Assembly: GCF_031143425.1 (NCBI RefSeq)
Contig: NC_090442.1
Span: forward strand, 430,111,776 to 430,175,775
From: Pleurodeles waltl
Lineage: Eukaryota > Chordata > Amphibia > Caudata > Salamandridae
Direction of reading: 5' to 3'
DNA length: 64,000 bases
Under the pieces are notes generated by a model, which had not been told where the DNA came from, searched no databases, and worked only from the letters and a program-made list of their open reading frames with translations. This document shows positions 1 through 12,639 of this stretch, piece after piece; within the stretch, counting starts at the first letter, position 1; each line of letters starts with the position of its first letter. The translations under genes and the position numbers were made by a program.

Positions 1-457
1 GCCCTGCCTGCTAAGCTCCCCTAGCACTGGGATATACACAGAGCTGAAGAGCAAAGTTAAAATAACAATGAGAACATTTAAATCATAAAATGAATAAAAT
101 CATCAATTTGAGACCACCTGAGGACATAAGTGGTAACTAAATCTGGTGGAGCCATACACCTATATTTAAATAATAAATCAAATGATAGAAAGTATAATAC
201 AAAATGCCACCCTGATCCTTTTGATGCAGTGTCTCATTCCATTCTCCTATCCGAGCTCTTTATTCTGAAAGTCAGTAACACAGCTGTCAGCTGGCTCTGC
301 TTGCTCCTTCCTGATGAAAAGAAAGCAATTTGTCTATATGTCCCCTTTACTCACTGATCCCACAAATCCTACGTGTATGCCTTGCCTTTAGACTGAGTAA
401 TGCACAGTTTTGATTTTGATACTATATCATACTGTGATATATTGCCCAGGGAAATAG
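1..457. other. unassigned A+T-rich sequence
   Basis: I see no recognisable gene, repeat border or RNA here. The only open frame of note, 130-357 on the plus strand, has no family features. Confidence 0.4.
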
Positions 458-871
458 GTGAGATTTGTTATGGAGGGACCCCAGGCCTATACAGGAGTGC
501 CAGGTCAGTGTTCTAGTTTTGTGAGTCCCTGCAGCCAATCAGTGTGTAAAGGGGGATGCAAGAGATGGTGGCGAGGAGGAAGACAAAGGAGTGTTGACGT
601 GGAGAGGAGCATTGAGGGGAAGGTGGTTTTAGGACAGCAAAAAGGGGAGGAGGCCCCAGAGGATCACAGTTCAAACAAGTGGGAGGTTCCAGCAGCAAGC
701 TGGAGCTCAGACGACCTGGGTAGTGACAGCAGCAGGGAGGAGAGACAGCCTGTGGAGTACGGGACAACCGGAGAACAGGAACAGAGGTGTCCGTTATGGC
801 TTGAAAAAGACGGATTATCTGTTACCCCAGGGAAAGATTCTGTGAACCAGGACATAGTGGCTCTTGCTTAG
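458..871 (+). other. 137-codon open frame, unrecognised
   Basis: An uninterrupted plus-strand frame rich in Gly, Ser, Arg and Glu. It opens with a short Cys-rich stretch and continues into a polar low-complexity region. No domain, signal peptide or membrane segment is visible. In this repeat-dense setting it is more likely the remains of a retroelement leader ORF than a host gene, but I cannot name a family and it may be a chance frame. Confidence 0.15.
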
Positions 872-1429
872 AGCAATGGCTTAAGGGAAGTGGAATTCAA
901 GGGGCACTGAAGGCAGGACATAATAGTGGCTAGCATGGGAATTCTTTACTGGGGTGTAACAGTTACCTGATTGCAAGCACACTGGGCATTGTGGTATTCT
1001 TTTGCACCTCAGAATTGGAGTTCGGTATATGTTTTGCACAATATAGTTAGGGTTTGGAAATTACCTGTTTTCTGGAAATTAAGGCACAAGAATCAACCTG
1101 TGGTGTGGTGTTGGGCAATAGAAATATGAAAGGAACCTGAGTACTAAGACCTATTTGTGTCTCTTTATTCCTGGGGGTACACCCTACCTAATTGGAAGGA
1201 GACAAATCCAAGAGAACCCAGAGGGAGACTGGAAGAAGGGACCATGGCGAACCCTTGAAGGACTTAATAGGAATGTTATAAAAAATATATATCTAATAAA
1301 TCTCAAGGTACTCATAAGTACTCTATGGATGTGGCATATGCATCCCCCTGTTACACATACATTATACATGATGCACAAATTATCATCTCCTCATGTAACA
1401 TCCTTTTACTCCTCCACTGTGACACTTGA
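872..1429. other. unassigned sequence
   Basis: No gene, repeat border or structured motif recognised. Short frames on both strands look random. Confidence 0.35.
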
Positions 1430-2105
1430 ATGTCAACAGTAGCCAAATGGATATGCAAAAACTGCTTAAAGGTCAACACAGATAGAACCAAAGTGCTGGC
1501 CTTCAACAAGCCATCTATGCATTGCTCCCCTTCCTGGTAGCCATCAGAACAGGGTCTTACCCTTCCTTCGGTCAGCTCTACCAAAAATATTCATTTCTTT
1601 ATAGATGACAATCTTTCTTTTGTCATATAAACCACAAAGATCTTAACCTTATTCCTTCCAAAATCAAAATAATAGTAGTCCAGGTATAGATTACTTCTTG
1701 ACTGAGCTACAGCAACTTCCTCTCTCTGCCCTACCTCCAAAATGTGGTAGAATGTCTCTTTCTTAATATTCTCTATAAATTTCAGATCTTTCATCATCTC
1801 TGAGAGATTTACTTGGCTGCCGGTTAGGCAGTGTTTCACTTCAAATTCCCTATGTATCCCTCATCGAGCAGTCAACAGAACAGGACCCATGAATTTACAG
1901 AAAAATGAAAGTATACAGTCAGCCTTGTACTTTCTGCTCCTCCACTTCCCTGTAGACTGTCAACCCATGCATCAAACGCTCTCGATCTGGTGACGGCTCT
2001 TTCTTTTACCTTACTGTGGAATAAACTCCTTTCCCAACTCAGACTCATATTTTGTCCACTCATTTTTAACAAGTTAAAGACCTGGCTCTTTATTCAACAA
2101 TCTGA
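1430..2105 (+). pseudogene. decayed LINE (L2/CR1-like) reverse transcriptase 3' end
   Basis: Read on the plus strand across several frames, the sequence gives pieces typical of the C-terminal part of L2/CR1-type non-LTR reverse transcriptases. Near 1440-1510 there is a 'W-x5-LKVN-x-D-x-TKVL-x-FNKP' pattern. Near 1580-1620 there is an 'F-IDD-x-LSF' pattern. Near 1990-2105 there is a terminal pattern resembling the 'G..SF.YL...WN.LP..LR' and 'FKK..KTWLF' motifs that end these ORFs. Frameshifts and stops separate the pieces, so the copy is dead. The fragment would be the last 220 or so residues of ORF2. The exact clade (L2, CR1 or a relative) is not decided. Confidence 0.55.
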
Positions 2106-2802
2106 GTTATTATGAAAGTGTTGCATCAGATCTTTGGGTGGTGCCTTTTTTGCAACTGTGATACATGTACTGTATTGTATCAGCACTACCCACATACAAT
2201 TCTTCATTGCTGGTACACGTAGAACTGGAGGGTTTAGGAGGATTAATGAGGCTAACTTTCTGTCACAATTCCAGTACCTGTTGTCTTGGTTTGTAGACAT
2301 GCAACATACCCATTTTCTGTGGACTCGATGGCCTCCTTTTGTGCCGGAATTTTAATGCAGAAGATATGGTGGTATGTGGTGCCCTTATAATGCACCGCCA
2401 AGGGAGATAAAAAATAGGCCTCAGCAAAATTTAAATTGTGCCTAATTAATTTACGGAATGCCACATAAACATTGCCTGCTGATGGTCAAATCATGGAAAA
2501 TATTTAACACAAACTCACTAGAACAACAGAATATGAGCAACTTTTGTTTCTGGTGCTTTTGTTTAAAAGTGTCCTCTTGCAAAAAAATAATGCCCAGCTT
2601 CCGGATCCCATGATTCTGTTTTGTTTCCTGCTCTCAATACCATCATATATACAGAGTTGCTCTCACTTTTAGAAGACCTTTGGGACCTGCAGGACATTCT
2701 AGCAGTCATACTTGTCTTCAGCTGTGGCTACTCCGCTAACCCAGGAGAATAAAGTACATAGGGTCCCACTCCCTGTCTGAGTGCCGAAGCAGGCCGCTCA
2801 GA
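2106..2802. other. unassigned sequence
   Basis: Nothing recognisable beyond short chance frames; possibly old repeat decay. Confidence 0.35.
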
Positions 2803-2850
2803 CCAATCACTATGCTGCTGTCATGCTAGTGACAGCAGCATCGTGATTGG
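2803..2850. repeat. near-perfect inverted repeat (hairpin)
   Basis: Arms 2803-2823 and 2830-2850 are 21 nt each, with one mismatch and a 6-nt loop. The surrounding G+C-rich 2770-2940 segment looks like part of a short dispersed repeat, probably a non-autonomous DNA element, but its borders are not clear. Confidence 0.6.
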
Positions 2851-2852
2851 AG

Positions 2853-3987
2853 TGGGAACTGCAGGCCTGTGTGCTTCTGGAAGTCTGGAAAGAGGAGAGG
2901 ACGAAGGAGAGATGGAACCATCTCTCCCGACTTAAAAGGTAAGTGTCTTTTAAATTTTATTTTATTTTTTACACCCTCTGCCCCGTCTCCCCCATTGAGA
3001 AGTAGCTGACACTGCTTGCCTCTTCCCTTGGCATTTGTATCCTGACTCTCCTCCTTTCCTCTCCTAGATATCTCAATTTTGTGAGAGCTGCTGCTTGTAA
3101 TAGAGTATCTGGTCTTCTGAAAAGAGAAGGAATGAAGGCCTCTTTAGAGGAAAAGAGTTCATTCCTTGGAAACTATACTAGTTTTCATTGCTCTGACAAG
3201 CACTAGCAAGGTTAATGCCAGTCGGTGCCTTCTACAAGACCTTTTACGTATTGTATGTATTATGTTCTGTCAGACAGGAGTCTATCCTTTCAAAAAGTTA
3301 CATGTCGTTGTCGGGCCACGCAAAATTAAGAATAACCCATTTCAGCTAGTACCTCTCCCTTGATACTGTGTTTTTCTTGCATAAAAATACACACCCTGGT
3401 GAGGATTGTACAAGGTGAACTGTCACTATAATCCACATTAAGCACTGTAAAAGTGAACCTCACTTGGGAGCATACATTGTCTCATAGAATTTCCTAATTT
3501 ATTGTGTACAGTCAGTGGGTCGTGTCTGAAAACTGAGCTTTTATAGTCTCTAGCTTATTTTATTTATTTATATAGGCACGCCTGAGAATTATTTCAAGAT
3601 ACAAAACAAGAAGCTATATATGCATGACAACTGATCTATCTCTATTTGGAGAAAAGATACGTTTCAAGAGGCCTACTCAAGATAATTGTTGACACGTTCA
3701 CAACTCAGAGCTAAGATTTTACATGAGATACACTTCGAAGAGGCATCAAAAGCAATGACCAGATTTCTCTAGAAATAAACTGCATTTTCTTGAATTTCTG
3801 AATCAGTTGGCATCTGCACATCTTGACGATGGAAAATTCGATAACGACCTCCCACTATTACTTTTCTGAAGTCTAACTTGAAGTTTAATAATACCTTTAC
3901 TGTCATCATAGGTGCATTGAATGAATATAAACAAAAGGTTGCTGAAGTTATGTGAGGCAGAAAAAAATAGGATTTGACAACAAACAT
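2853..3987. other. unassigned sequence
   Basis: About 1.1 kb of A+T-rich DNA with no gene or clear repeat border recognised. Confidence 0.35.
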
Positions 3988-3990
3988 TAT

Positions 3991-4927
3991 GGCCCTCATT
4001 ACGACCCTGAAGGGCAGCGGTAATATGGTGGAATATACTGCCAACAGGCTGTAGGTACTCTCCACCACATTATGAGATTGCTGGTTTGGCTGAAGCCAAA
4101 CTGCCAATGTACCACACCGACCACCATGGCGGTAACAGCCGCTGGGCTAGAGATAGCAATCTCCAGCGGGGCGGCCGTCAGTGTACAGCTGACGGGATTA
4201 TGACCCCACCGCCATTGTTTTCGTGGCTTCCTTACAGGCACGAAAACCATGGCGGTAGGCACTATCAGTGACAGGGAATCCCTTCCCTGTCACTGATAGG
4301 GTTCTCCCCCACCCTGATCCACCTCTCCAGATTTACCCCCACCCCGCTTGCTCTTCAAATCCCCCCTCCATTCAACCCCCTTCACACGCACACAAACACA
4401 CACCCATTCCCACACGCATCCGCACAAACTTACATTAACGCAGACACGCATTCACACAACCCAACATGCACGCACTCACACCTTCATACATGCACACACA
4501 TTCAACACGAAACGCACACCTGCATACACGCATGCACAAACATTCACACACACACCCACACACACACAACACCCCCTACCCCCCTCCCCTGTCAGAGCAC
4601 CCACGTACCTATGTTCAGGGGTCCTCCGGCAGGAGATGGGACGGGGCGCTGCTGCCACCAGCAGCGTCTGCCAGCAGAACACTGCCAGGCCGTATTATGG
4701 GTCACAATATGGCTGGCGGCAGTCTACTGGAGTTGCCATGCTGCTGGCAGCAGCACCACCTTACTGCCACCCGCCGGCACGGCCACAGCCGGATTTCCGC
4801 CATCCTTCTGGTGGAAATCTGGCTGTGGTCATAATACGGCGGATGGTTGGTAGCCACAGCAATGGTCTTTTGGTGGCCGTCACTGCGGCGGTACGCAGTT
4901 TTTACCGCCAATGTCATAATGATGGCC
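3991..4927. mobile_element. Harbinger-like MITE (TAT target duplication)
   Basis: Terminal inverted repeats GGCCCTCATTACGAC (left) and, read from the right end, GGCCATCATTATGAC match at 13 of 15 positions. They are flanked by a 3-bp TAT duplication (3988-3990 and 4928-4930). The interior has short G+C-rich inverted repeats and no coding capacity. A 3-bp duplication and stacked hairpins fit the PIF/Harbinger class; assignment is by structure only. Confidence 0.65.
4380..4572 (+). repeat. imperfect CA-rich microsatellite
   Basis: A run of CACACA, CACGCA and CATTCACA variants inside the MITE at 3991-4927. It creates the His/Thr-rich frames seen in translation, which should not be taken as genes. 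Confidence 0.8.
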
Positions 4928-5172
4928 TATTTGTACTCAAATTAATTTCCACAACCTAAATATCTCCTACCTTTTGCCTGTTTGTCAAAAGGAGTTTTGA
5001 TGCAAACAGGTTATTGGTTGGGGTAGAGGAAGTGAATCAAAAGCTAGTTTTTATGTTATTGCACATCAGAGGCGATTCTATCCTATTATTATTCAGCTTA
5101 AAACAACCATGACCCACGATATGGTGTGCTCATTGAATTCTTAAAGCCTTTTTTGGTCAGTTAGCACATTTA

Positions 5173-6092
5173 GGGCCATATTTATACTTTTTGATGCAAA
5201 ACTGCGCTAACGCAGTTTTGCGTCAAAAAAATTAGCGCCGGCTAACACCATTCTGAAGCACCATGCGGGCGCCGTATTTAATCAATGACGTTAGCCGGCG
5301 TTAGCCGCCGGCGCTGCCTGGTGTGCGTGGAAAAAAACAACATACACCAGGCAGCGCCGGCGTAGGGGGATATGGAGCTTGGGCGTCAAAAAATGGTGCA
5401 ATTCAGGCTGAGGCAAATTTTTCGCCTCAACCCGATTTGCGCCGTTTTTTCCGACTCCCAACCCCCATAGAAATGACTCCTGTCTTGGCAAAGACAGGAG
5501 TCATGCCCCCTTGCCCAATGGCCATGCCCAGGGGACTTCTGTCCCCTGGGCATGGTCATTGGGCATAGTGGCATGTAGGGGGGCACAAATCAGGCCCCCC
5601 TATGCCACAAAAAAAAATAAAAAAAATACTTACCTGAACTTACCTTAATGTCCCTGGGATGGGTCCCTCCAGCCTTGGGTGTCCTCCTGGGGTGGGCAAG
5701 GGTGACAGGGGGTGTCCCTGGGGGCATGGGAGGGCACCTCTGGGCTCCTTCCGAGCCCACAGGTCCCTTAACGCCTGCCCTGAGCAGGCGTTAAAAAATG
5801 ACGCTAACGAGGGTAGACGTCATTTTTTTTGACCCGCCCACTCCCGGGCGTCATTTTTGGCCGGGAGTATAAATACCACGCACATGCCTCGGAGTCATTT
5901 TTTAGTAGGGAACGCCTACCTTGCATATCATTAACGCAAGGAAGGTGTCCACGCTAAAAAATGACGCAAACTCCAAGATCTTTGGCGCTCGACGCGTCTA
6001 ACGCCAAAGTATAAATATGGAGTTAGTTTTGCATCGGATTTGCGTAAAAAAAACGACGCAAATCCGGCACAAACAGAGTATAAATATGCCCC
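5173..6092. mobile_element. MITE with GGGCCATATTTATAC termini
   Basis: The left end reads GGGCCATATTTATAC and the right end, reversed, reads GGGGCATATTTATAC. Flanks are TTA (5170-5172) and CTA (6093-6095), a 3-bp duplication with one difference. The interior is a chain of hairpins, including arms around 5513-5555 that repeat a CCATGCCCAGGGGA-type sequence in both orientations. There is no coding capacity. Probably Harbinger-derived and non-autonomous. Confidence 0.6.
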
Positions 6093-6095
6093 CTA

Positions 6096-7149
6096 GATAT
6101 TAGCGAGTCATCAACACTAAATTTTCAACTATGATATAATAGAACTCACACAGTGTATAGATAAAAAAGGAGAGCCTGTCTACCATAACCTATTTTGCTG
6201 TGGCCCAATTTGACACTCCCTTTTCTCCTTGACAGGAAAGATTTCAAACATCCAGTCTTATGTCTGACACAAGGGCTCCCCTAAAAAGTTGTAGAATCAT
6301 TAATTCAATATTGCTGAATGCAACCAACACATTGAGAAGAATGACTCCTTTCCAACGTATATGCAGTGGGAAATATGCCATCTAAGAGTGCAACCAGCAC
6401 TTTGTCACCTCATGGCATTCCTAAGCCTGACCCGTAGTCCAAATGTGTTGAGATTTGAATGAAATTGAAATACATCATCATACTCCATAACTCTGAACAG
6501 CCAGTACCAGTGAGGGTTTGTTGTCAAAGATGACAGGATGTATTTTTGAGGTCTTCTGGAATTGTCTCAGAGCTCAATGGCGGATAATCAATTTGGCCAC
6601 ACTAGGTGCAATACACTGTCCTATTTGTTTTATGGAAAAATAGTAGCAGTGCACCATACTGAAGAAGTATGGTCCTTTATTTTTGTTGATCTCTGTGACT
6701 TTATGCAAAATGAAGAGGCACACCCGCTTCCACCTACTTCACTTTCTCTTTTCCCGAGAATCAGATATAGAATACTGAAGAACAAAACTTTTTGAATGCA
6801 GAAGTTTCTCAATTCTGCCCATTGAAATTCTGTAGGCTAGGTAATTGCCAGGAGCAGCTCATGTAAGTATAAAAAAAGTTAAATGGTTCAACTATCATAT
6901 CATTGCTTGTTCAATTTTGGTATTGAGAAACTCAAGAGGCAGGGGACACCAACAAAAAGACAACAAAAATAGGAATAATAAAAAAAAAGTACCTCAGACC
7001 TGCTGCCGCATCAACGCTCTTCTGCAATCACTGCAAGCTCCCAGGCACAGACTCACAATCTTCCCTGTGATCAATCATAACACTGCTCTCATGCATCTAG
7101 CAGCATTGAAGTCTCAGGACGGCCAAACACACATGAGCACTGAAGGGAG
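6096..7149. other. unassigned sequence
   Basis: No family recognised. The 6940-7150 segment has the texture of an old dispersed repeat but no borders could be set. Confidence 0.3.
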
Positions 7150-10100
7150 TGCACACCACTCCCCTTCCCTGCCTCCACAAAATTCCTACCACCCAGGATT
7201 GCCCACCCTGTGGTGATAAAAACACTGCTCCACTTGTGTGGCTAGGCCTAGTGTCCATGACAGGAATGGATCAAACCAAGGACAATGGGAGCCCATGCAG
7301 GGGTATGCGTGGGTATTTCTTTTGACCTCAGTTGGATCCATTCCTATCTCTGGCACTAGAACTGCTGGGCATCCCCCAATCCTATGATTTAATTTTTTTT
7401 TTTTTTAAAGTAGTCCCTAGTGTCTAGTAGGCTTTCTGCCCTCCAGGGTTACAGATGGGGGTAATTGCCCCATTTGCCCCTTGGAGGGCAGAAATACTGT
7501 TTCCCTATTTCTATGGGGGTGAAGTCATGGCCATGCCCAAAAAGTAATCCCTGATGTCTAGTGGGCTTTCTGCCCCCCAGTGGGGCATATGGGGATAGTT
7601 GTCCCGATCTGCTCCGGGGGGGGGGGGCAGAAAGACTGTTTCCTCATTTTTATGGGAGTGGGACAAATGGGATGCTCGTCCCCAGCTCCTGAGGCTGATT
7701 TTGGAGAAAGGAAATCCTTCTGGTGCCCTCACCAGATGGCTTTCCTGCCTCGGGCAGTGCGGAAGGCACAGAGCTGTCCCCAGCACACGAGAACTTGAGC
7801 GGAGGATGACACAGAGCCCTCCTCTGCATGCTAGTGGTTAAGGTTGAGGGCACCACCACCAGCTCGCAAATCTACCCTCTATCTCCATTCCCTGACTCAT
7901 CCCAAACCCATTCTAATACTGTGATCTCGCCAGGGATAATCATTTTTTTGTTTTGTTTTTTAAAAGGTGGGGAGCGACCCCTTAGACAAGGGTTGCTCCC
8001 CTGGGGGGCACATTCTATATAGACTATTTCTGCCCCGCTTGGGGGCAGATAGGCCGATTTTTGTTAGGTCAATCTGCCCCCAAAGGGGGCAGAAACCACA
8101 AGGCACCGGGGATCTTTTTTTTTGCGCCAATGTCACGCAAGGGGAGCGACCCCTTAGGCATGGGTCGATCCCCGGGGGATCAGGCGGCAAATTTATTTTA
8201 GGCCATTTCTGCCTCCCCCGGGGGCAGATCAGCCTATTGTTATTAGGCCGAAGCCTCTAGGTGCCAGGGATAAAATATATATATATTTTTTGTTTTGTTT
8301 TTTAGAGTTGGGGAGCGAACCCTTAGCCAAGAGTCGCTCCCCTGGGCATTGGGGGGAATTTATTTTATGCCATTTCTGGCCCCCCTCGGGACATATCAGC
8401 CTTTTGTTATTAGGCCGATCTGCCCACGGGGGGGCAGTAGCCTCTAGGCATCAGGGATAAATGTTTTTTATTTTTATTTGTTTTGTTTTTTAGAGGTGGG
8501 GAGCGACCCCTTAGGCAATGGTCGCTCCCCAGGGGAGGGGGCGCAAATGTATTTTAGGCCTTTTCTGCCCCCAGGTGTGGCAGAAACCTCTAGGCACCAT
8601 ATTTTTTTTTTTTAGAGGTGGGGAGCGACCCCTTAGTCAAGGGTCGCTCCCTTGGGGGCAAATTGTATTTAGACCATTTCTGCCCCCCTTGGGGAAGACT
8701 GGCCGATTTTTGTTAGGCTAATCTGCCCCAAGGGGGGCAGAAACCACTTAGGCACCAGGGATTGGTGTGTGTGTAGGCATGTTTTTTCTTTAGGGGGGCA
8801 GCCCCTTGGGTAAAGGTCGCTCCCCATGGGGGCACATTACTGCCCCTATTTTTGGAAGGCCCATCTGCCCCCAAGGGGGGGCAGAAAGCCCACCAGGGGC
8901 CAGGGATTTTTTTTTTCAAAAATAAGAGGGTGGGGGTATGGCCATACCCTCACCCCAAATAAATGGGGCCAAAGTTGTTCTGCCCAGCCGTGGGCAGATG
9001 GGGCAATTACCCTTGATCCACACGCCGGGGGGCAGAAAGTCTACTAGATGCCAGGGAATTAAAAAATATATATATATATTGGGGTGGTGGCTACCAACCA
9101 GTATGGGCCTGGTTTTGCCCCACCCCAACTGACAACCCACAGCAAGCAAGAAGATATTTGATTATTTTGGGTTTTAGTTTTACATTTGGGCCATGAGAGC
9201 TTGGCTAACTCTCAAAATTGTCCCACTTGGAATGGTGAGGGCTGCACTTAATGGACTTTGGGACACTGCCATGTAGAAAAATCCACAAGATCTAGACACA
9301 TCTGAAAACTAAACATCTGGGTGATTCCAGGGTGGTGTGTTTCACATGCACCTGCACCATTTTTGTACCCACAATCCCCTGCAAACCTCCAACTTTGCTG
9401 GAAATCACACATTTTTCCCACGTTTTTGCGATGGAACCTTCCGGAATCTACAGGAATCCACAAAATTCCTACCACCCAGCATTGTCTCATCTATACCGAT
9501 AAAAATTCTGCTGCACTTGTCAGCCTAAAGATGTTTTTTTGCAAACTGCCCTTTTGGACCCCCTTTGGTTCCCCCTCAATATCGATATGTTTTTGGCTCT
9601 TCCCTTTCACACGCACTTGGCCCACCTACACAAATGAGGTATCATTTTTACTGGGAGACTGAGGGGAACATTGGGTGGTATGAAATGTATCCCAGTGCAG
9701 TGATCCCACACAGAAATGTGGGAAAAATTTGATTTTTTAGCTAAATTTGAGGTTTGCTGAGGATTCTGGGAAGAAAACATTGGGGAATCCACCCAAGTCA
9801 CACCTCACTGGACTCCCTCGGGTGTCTAGTTTTCTGAAACGTCTTGGTTTGGTAGGTTTCCCTAGAAGGCTGCTGAGCCCAGGACCAAAAACGCAGGTGC
9901 CCTGCCCGCAAAAACAGGTAGTTTTGTATTTGATAATTTTGATGTGTCTGGATAGTGTTTTGGGGCATTTCCTTTCGCGGGAAGTAGGCCCACCCACAAA
10001 AGTGAGGTACCATTTTTATCGGTAGACTTGGAGGAACGCTGGGTGGAAGGAAATCTGCGGCTCCTCTCTGATTCCAGAACTTTCTGTCACCGAAATGAGA

Positions 10101-11363
10101 GGAAAAGGTGTTTTTTTGGCCACATTTTGAAGTTTGCAAAGGATTCTGGGTAACAGAACCTGGTCAGAGCCCCACAAGTCACCCCATCTTAGATTCCCCT
10201 AGGTGTCAAGTTTTCAAAACTGCACAGGTTTGCTAGGTTTCCCTAGGTGCCGGCTGAGCTAGAGGCCAAAATCCACAACTAGGCACTTTGCAAAAAACAG
10301 CTTTGTTTCCTTTGTGAAAATGTGAGGTGTCCATGTTGTGTTTTGGGGCAGTTCCTGTCGCGGGCGCGAGGCCTACCCACGCAAGTGAGGTACCATGTTT
10401 ATCGGCAGACATGGGGGAACACAGAATAGCAAAACAAGTGTTATTGTCCCTTGTCTTTCTTTACATTTTTTCCTTCAATGTAAGACAGTGTGGAACAAAG
10501 AAGTCTATTTGAGAAATGCCCTGTAATTCACATGCTGGTATGGGCACCCTGGAATTCAGAGATGTGCAAAGAACCACTGCTTCTCGACACCTTATATTGT
10601 GGCCATTTTGGCAATACAAAGGTTTTCTTGATACCTATTTTTCATTTTGTATATTTCAGCAAATGAATTGCTGTATACCGGTATAGAATGAAAACTCTTT
10701 GCAAGGTGCAGCTCATTTATTGGCTCTGGGTACCAAGGGTTCTTGATGAACCTACAAGCCCTATTTCTCCCCACAACCAGAAGAGTCCAGCTGATGTAAA
10801 GTTACAGAGTAAAACGTGGAGAAAAATGGCTGTTTTTTTCACCTCAATTTCAATATTCTTTTATTTCAGCTGTTATTTTCTGTAGGAATCACTTGTAGGA
10901 CCTACACCAATGACCCCTTGCTGAATTCATAATTTTATCTACTTTTCAGAAATGTTTAGCTTTCTGGGATCCAGCATTGGTTTCTCACCCATTTCTGTCA
11001 CTAACTGGAAGGAGGCTGAAAGCACAAAAAATAGTGAAAATGGGTAAAATTGTCAAAATTGTGTTGAAAAATTGGGTTTTCTTATTCAAGTCTGCATGTT
11101 CCTGAAAGCTGGGAAGATGGTGATTTTACCACCGCAAACCTTCTTCTGCAGCTTTTTTTTCTCATTTGTTTGAAAAAAAAAATTAGTTTGCTGTATTTTG
11201 GCGAATTTCTTGGTCTCCTTCAGGGGAACCCACAAAATCTGGGTACCTCTAGAATCCCTAGGACGCAAATTTGGCGTGGGTAGCTTATGTGAACATAACT
11301 GCCCCAAATAGCCAAAAAAAGGCTCGGCACAGGGGGTAAAAGGCCTGGTAGCGAAGGGGTTAA
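7150..11363. mobile_element. piggyBac-like TTAA-ended mosaic element, copy A
   Basis: The right end at 11360-11363 is TTAA and, read inward on the minus strand, starts TTAACCCCTTCGCTACCAGG. This is close to the end of the element at 43255-47382 (TTAACCCCTTAGCTGCTGGG), and the two copies stay alignable for more than 1 kb inward. TTAA ends followed by CCCC are typical of piggyBac-superfamily elements. No transposase is visible, so it is non-autonomous. The interior repeats a ~300-bp module (near 9350-9750, 9750-10080 and 10080-10400) and holds a G-rich array. The left border is not resolved; 7150 is where similarity to the other copy becomes visible. Confidence 0.5.
7965..8920. repeat. degenerate ~170-bp G/C-rich tandem array
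   Basis: The motif GGGGAGCGACCCCTTAG followed by a GGTCGCTCCCC near-complement recurs at about 7968, 8136, 8309, 8498, 8621 and 8793. Spacing is mostly 168-190 bp, with one short 123-bp unit. Each unit also has a CTGCCCCC/GGGGGCAG hairpin. Related but poorer units extend left to about 7430 and right to about 9060. It lies inside the piggyBac-like mosaic. Confidence 0.7.
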
Positions 11364-11992
11364 TGTATATATTTGATAATTCTGCACACTAAATCCCAGC
11401 TCCATTAAAGCCTAAGCGGGCATGGTGCTAAATGTGAGCTGTAAATATATGTGAGATACTAACTTATGTGTAGTGTATCTGTATAGTGTTTGCCAATAAA
11501 TTACTCTACGGATCCTATAATAAATGGTGGCTTATTGCATCTCCTGAGGTGTCACAGTATGTTGTGTGTGTTTCATGTATTATAAACCATGATTTTAAAT
11601 ATGATCCTGTGCAGTATCTATATATCATACAAAGCATATCACACCCAAGTAGGCTTATAATTCACTGGCTGGTTGATTGTTTCTGAAATATGATGTGTGA
11701 AAAATACTGATAAAAAGTCAACAAAGAAAGAAATGTGGGAAGAAAGAAGAACAACTTAAAACATGATTCAATGACTTCATGTCAAACTCTTTAGTGTACC
11801 TAAGTTTTAAATAATATAATACATTTCTGGCGTAAGTCTCATAAGCACCTTGTAAATTTTTTTGCCAACAAACGTTATTCTGTGCTATCATATAACTTAA
11901 AGAATCAATTCAAAACTGAACAGAGAGACTTAATAAACTTCCACAAATTCTCAATAAAAAATTCAGACATATATTAAGTTCCTTATCAGAAT
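11364..11992. other. unassigned A+T-rich sequence
   Basis: No gene or repeat recognised between the piggyBac-like end and the next MITE. It could hold the degraded end of the Penelope-like copy to its right. Confidence 0.3.
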
Positions 11993-11995
11993 TTA

Positions 11996-12608
11996 GGGGG
12001 TGATTCTAACACCGCCCGCCAATGTTCCCCCTCCAAAATACCGCTCCGCGGTCACAAGACCGCTGAGGGTATTTTGGGATTTGCCCTGGGCTGGCGGGCG
12101 GCCGCCAAAAGGCCGCCCGCCAGCCCAGGGCAAATCGACCTTCCCACGAGGACGCCGGCTCCGAATGGAGCCGGCGTAGTGGGAAGGTGCAACGGGTGCA
12201 GTTGCACCCGTCGCGTATTTCAGTGTCTGCTTTGCAGACACTGAAATACTTTGTGGGGCCCTCTTACGGGGGCCCCTGCAGTGCCCATGCCATTGGCATG
12301 GGCACTGCAGGGGCCCCCAGGGGCCCCGCGGCACCCCCTACCGCCATCCTGTTCCTGGCGGGAGACCCGCCAGGAACAGGATGGCGGTAGGGGGTGTCAG
12401 AATCCCCATGGCGGCGGAGCGTGCTCCGCCGCCATGGAGGATTCTGTAGGGCAGTGGTAAACCGGCGGGAGACCGCCGGTTTACCCTTTCTGGCCGCGGC
12501 TGAACCGCCGCGGTCAGAATGCCCTTGGGAGCACCGCCAGCCTGTTGGCAGTGCTCCCGTGGTCGGTGACCCTGGCGGTCACCGGCCGCCAGGGTCAGAA
12601 TGACCCCC
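11996..12608. mobile_element. Harbinger-like hairpin MITE (TTA duplication)
   Basis: It starts GGGGGTGATTCTAAC and ends GTCAGAATGACCCCC, with TTA on both sides (11993-11995 and 12609-12611). The inside is a chain of perfect or near-perfect G+C-rich hairpins, for example around 12070-12135, 12270-12325 and 12345-12440. Two more members of the family sit at 44820-45433 and 54862-55490. No transposase. Short Ala/Pro/Arg frames inside are by-products of base composition. Confidence 0.75.
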
Positions 12609-12639
12609 TTAGTCATTTAGGATATGTGGTTTGTAGTGA

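Noticed and set aside
4348..4959. 203-codon His/Thr-rich frame
   Set aside because: Comes from the CA-rich microsatellite inside a MITE.
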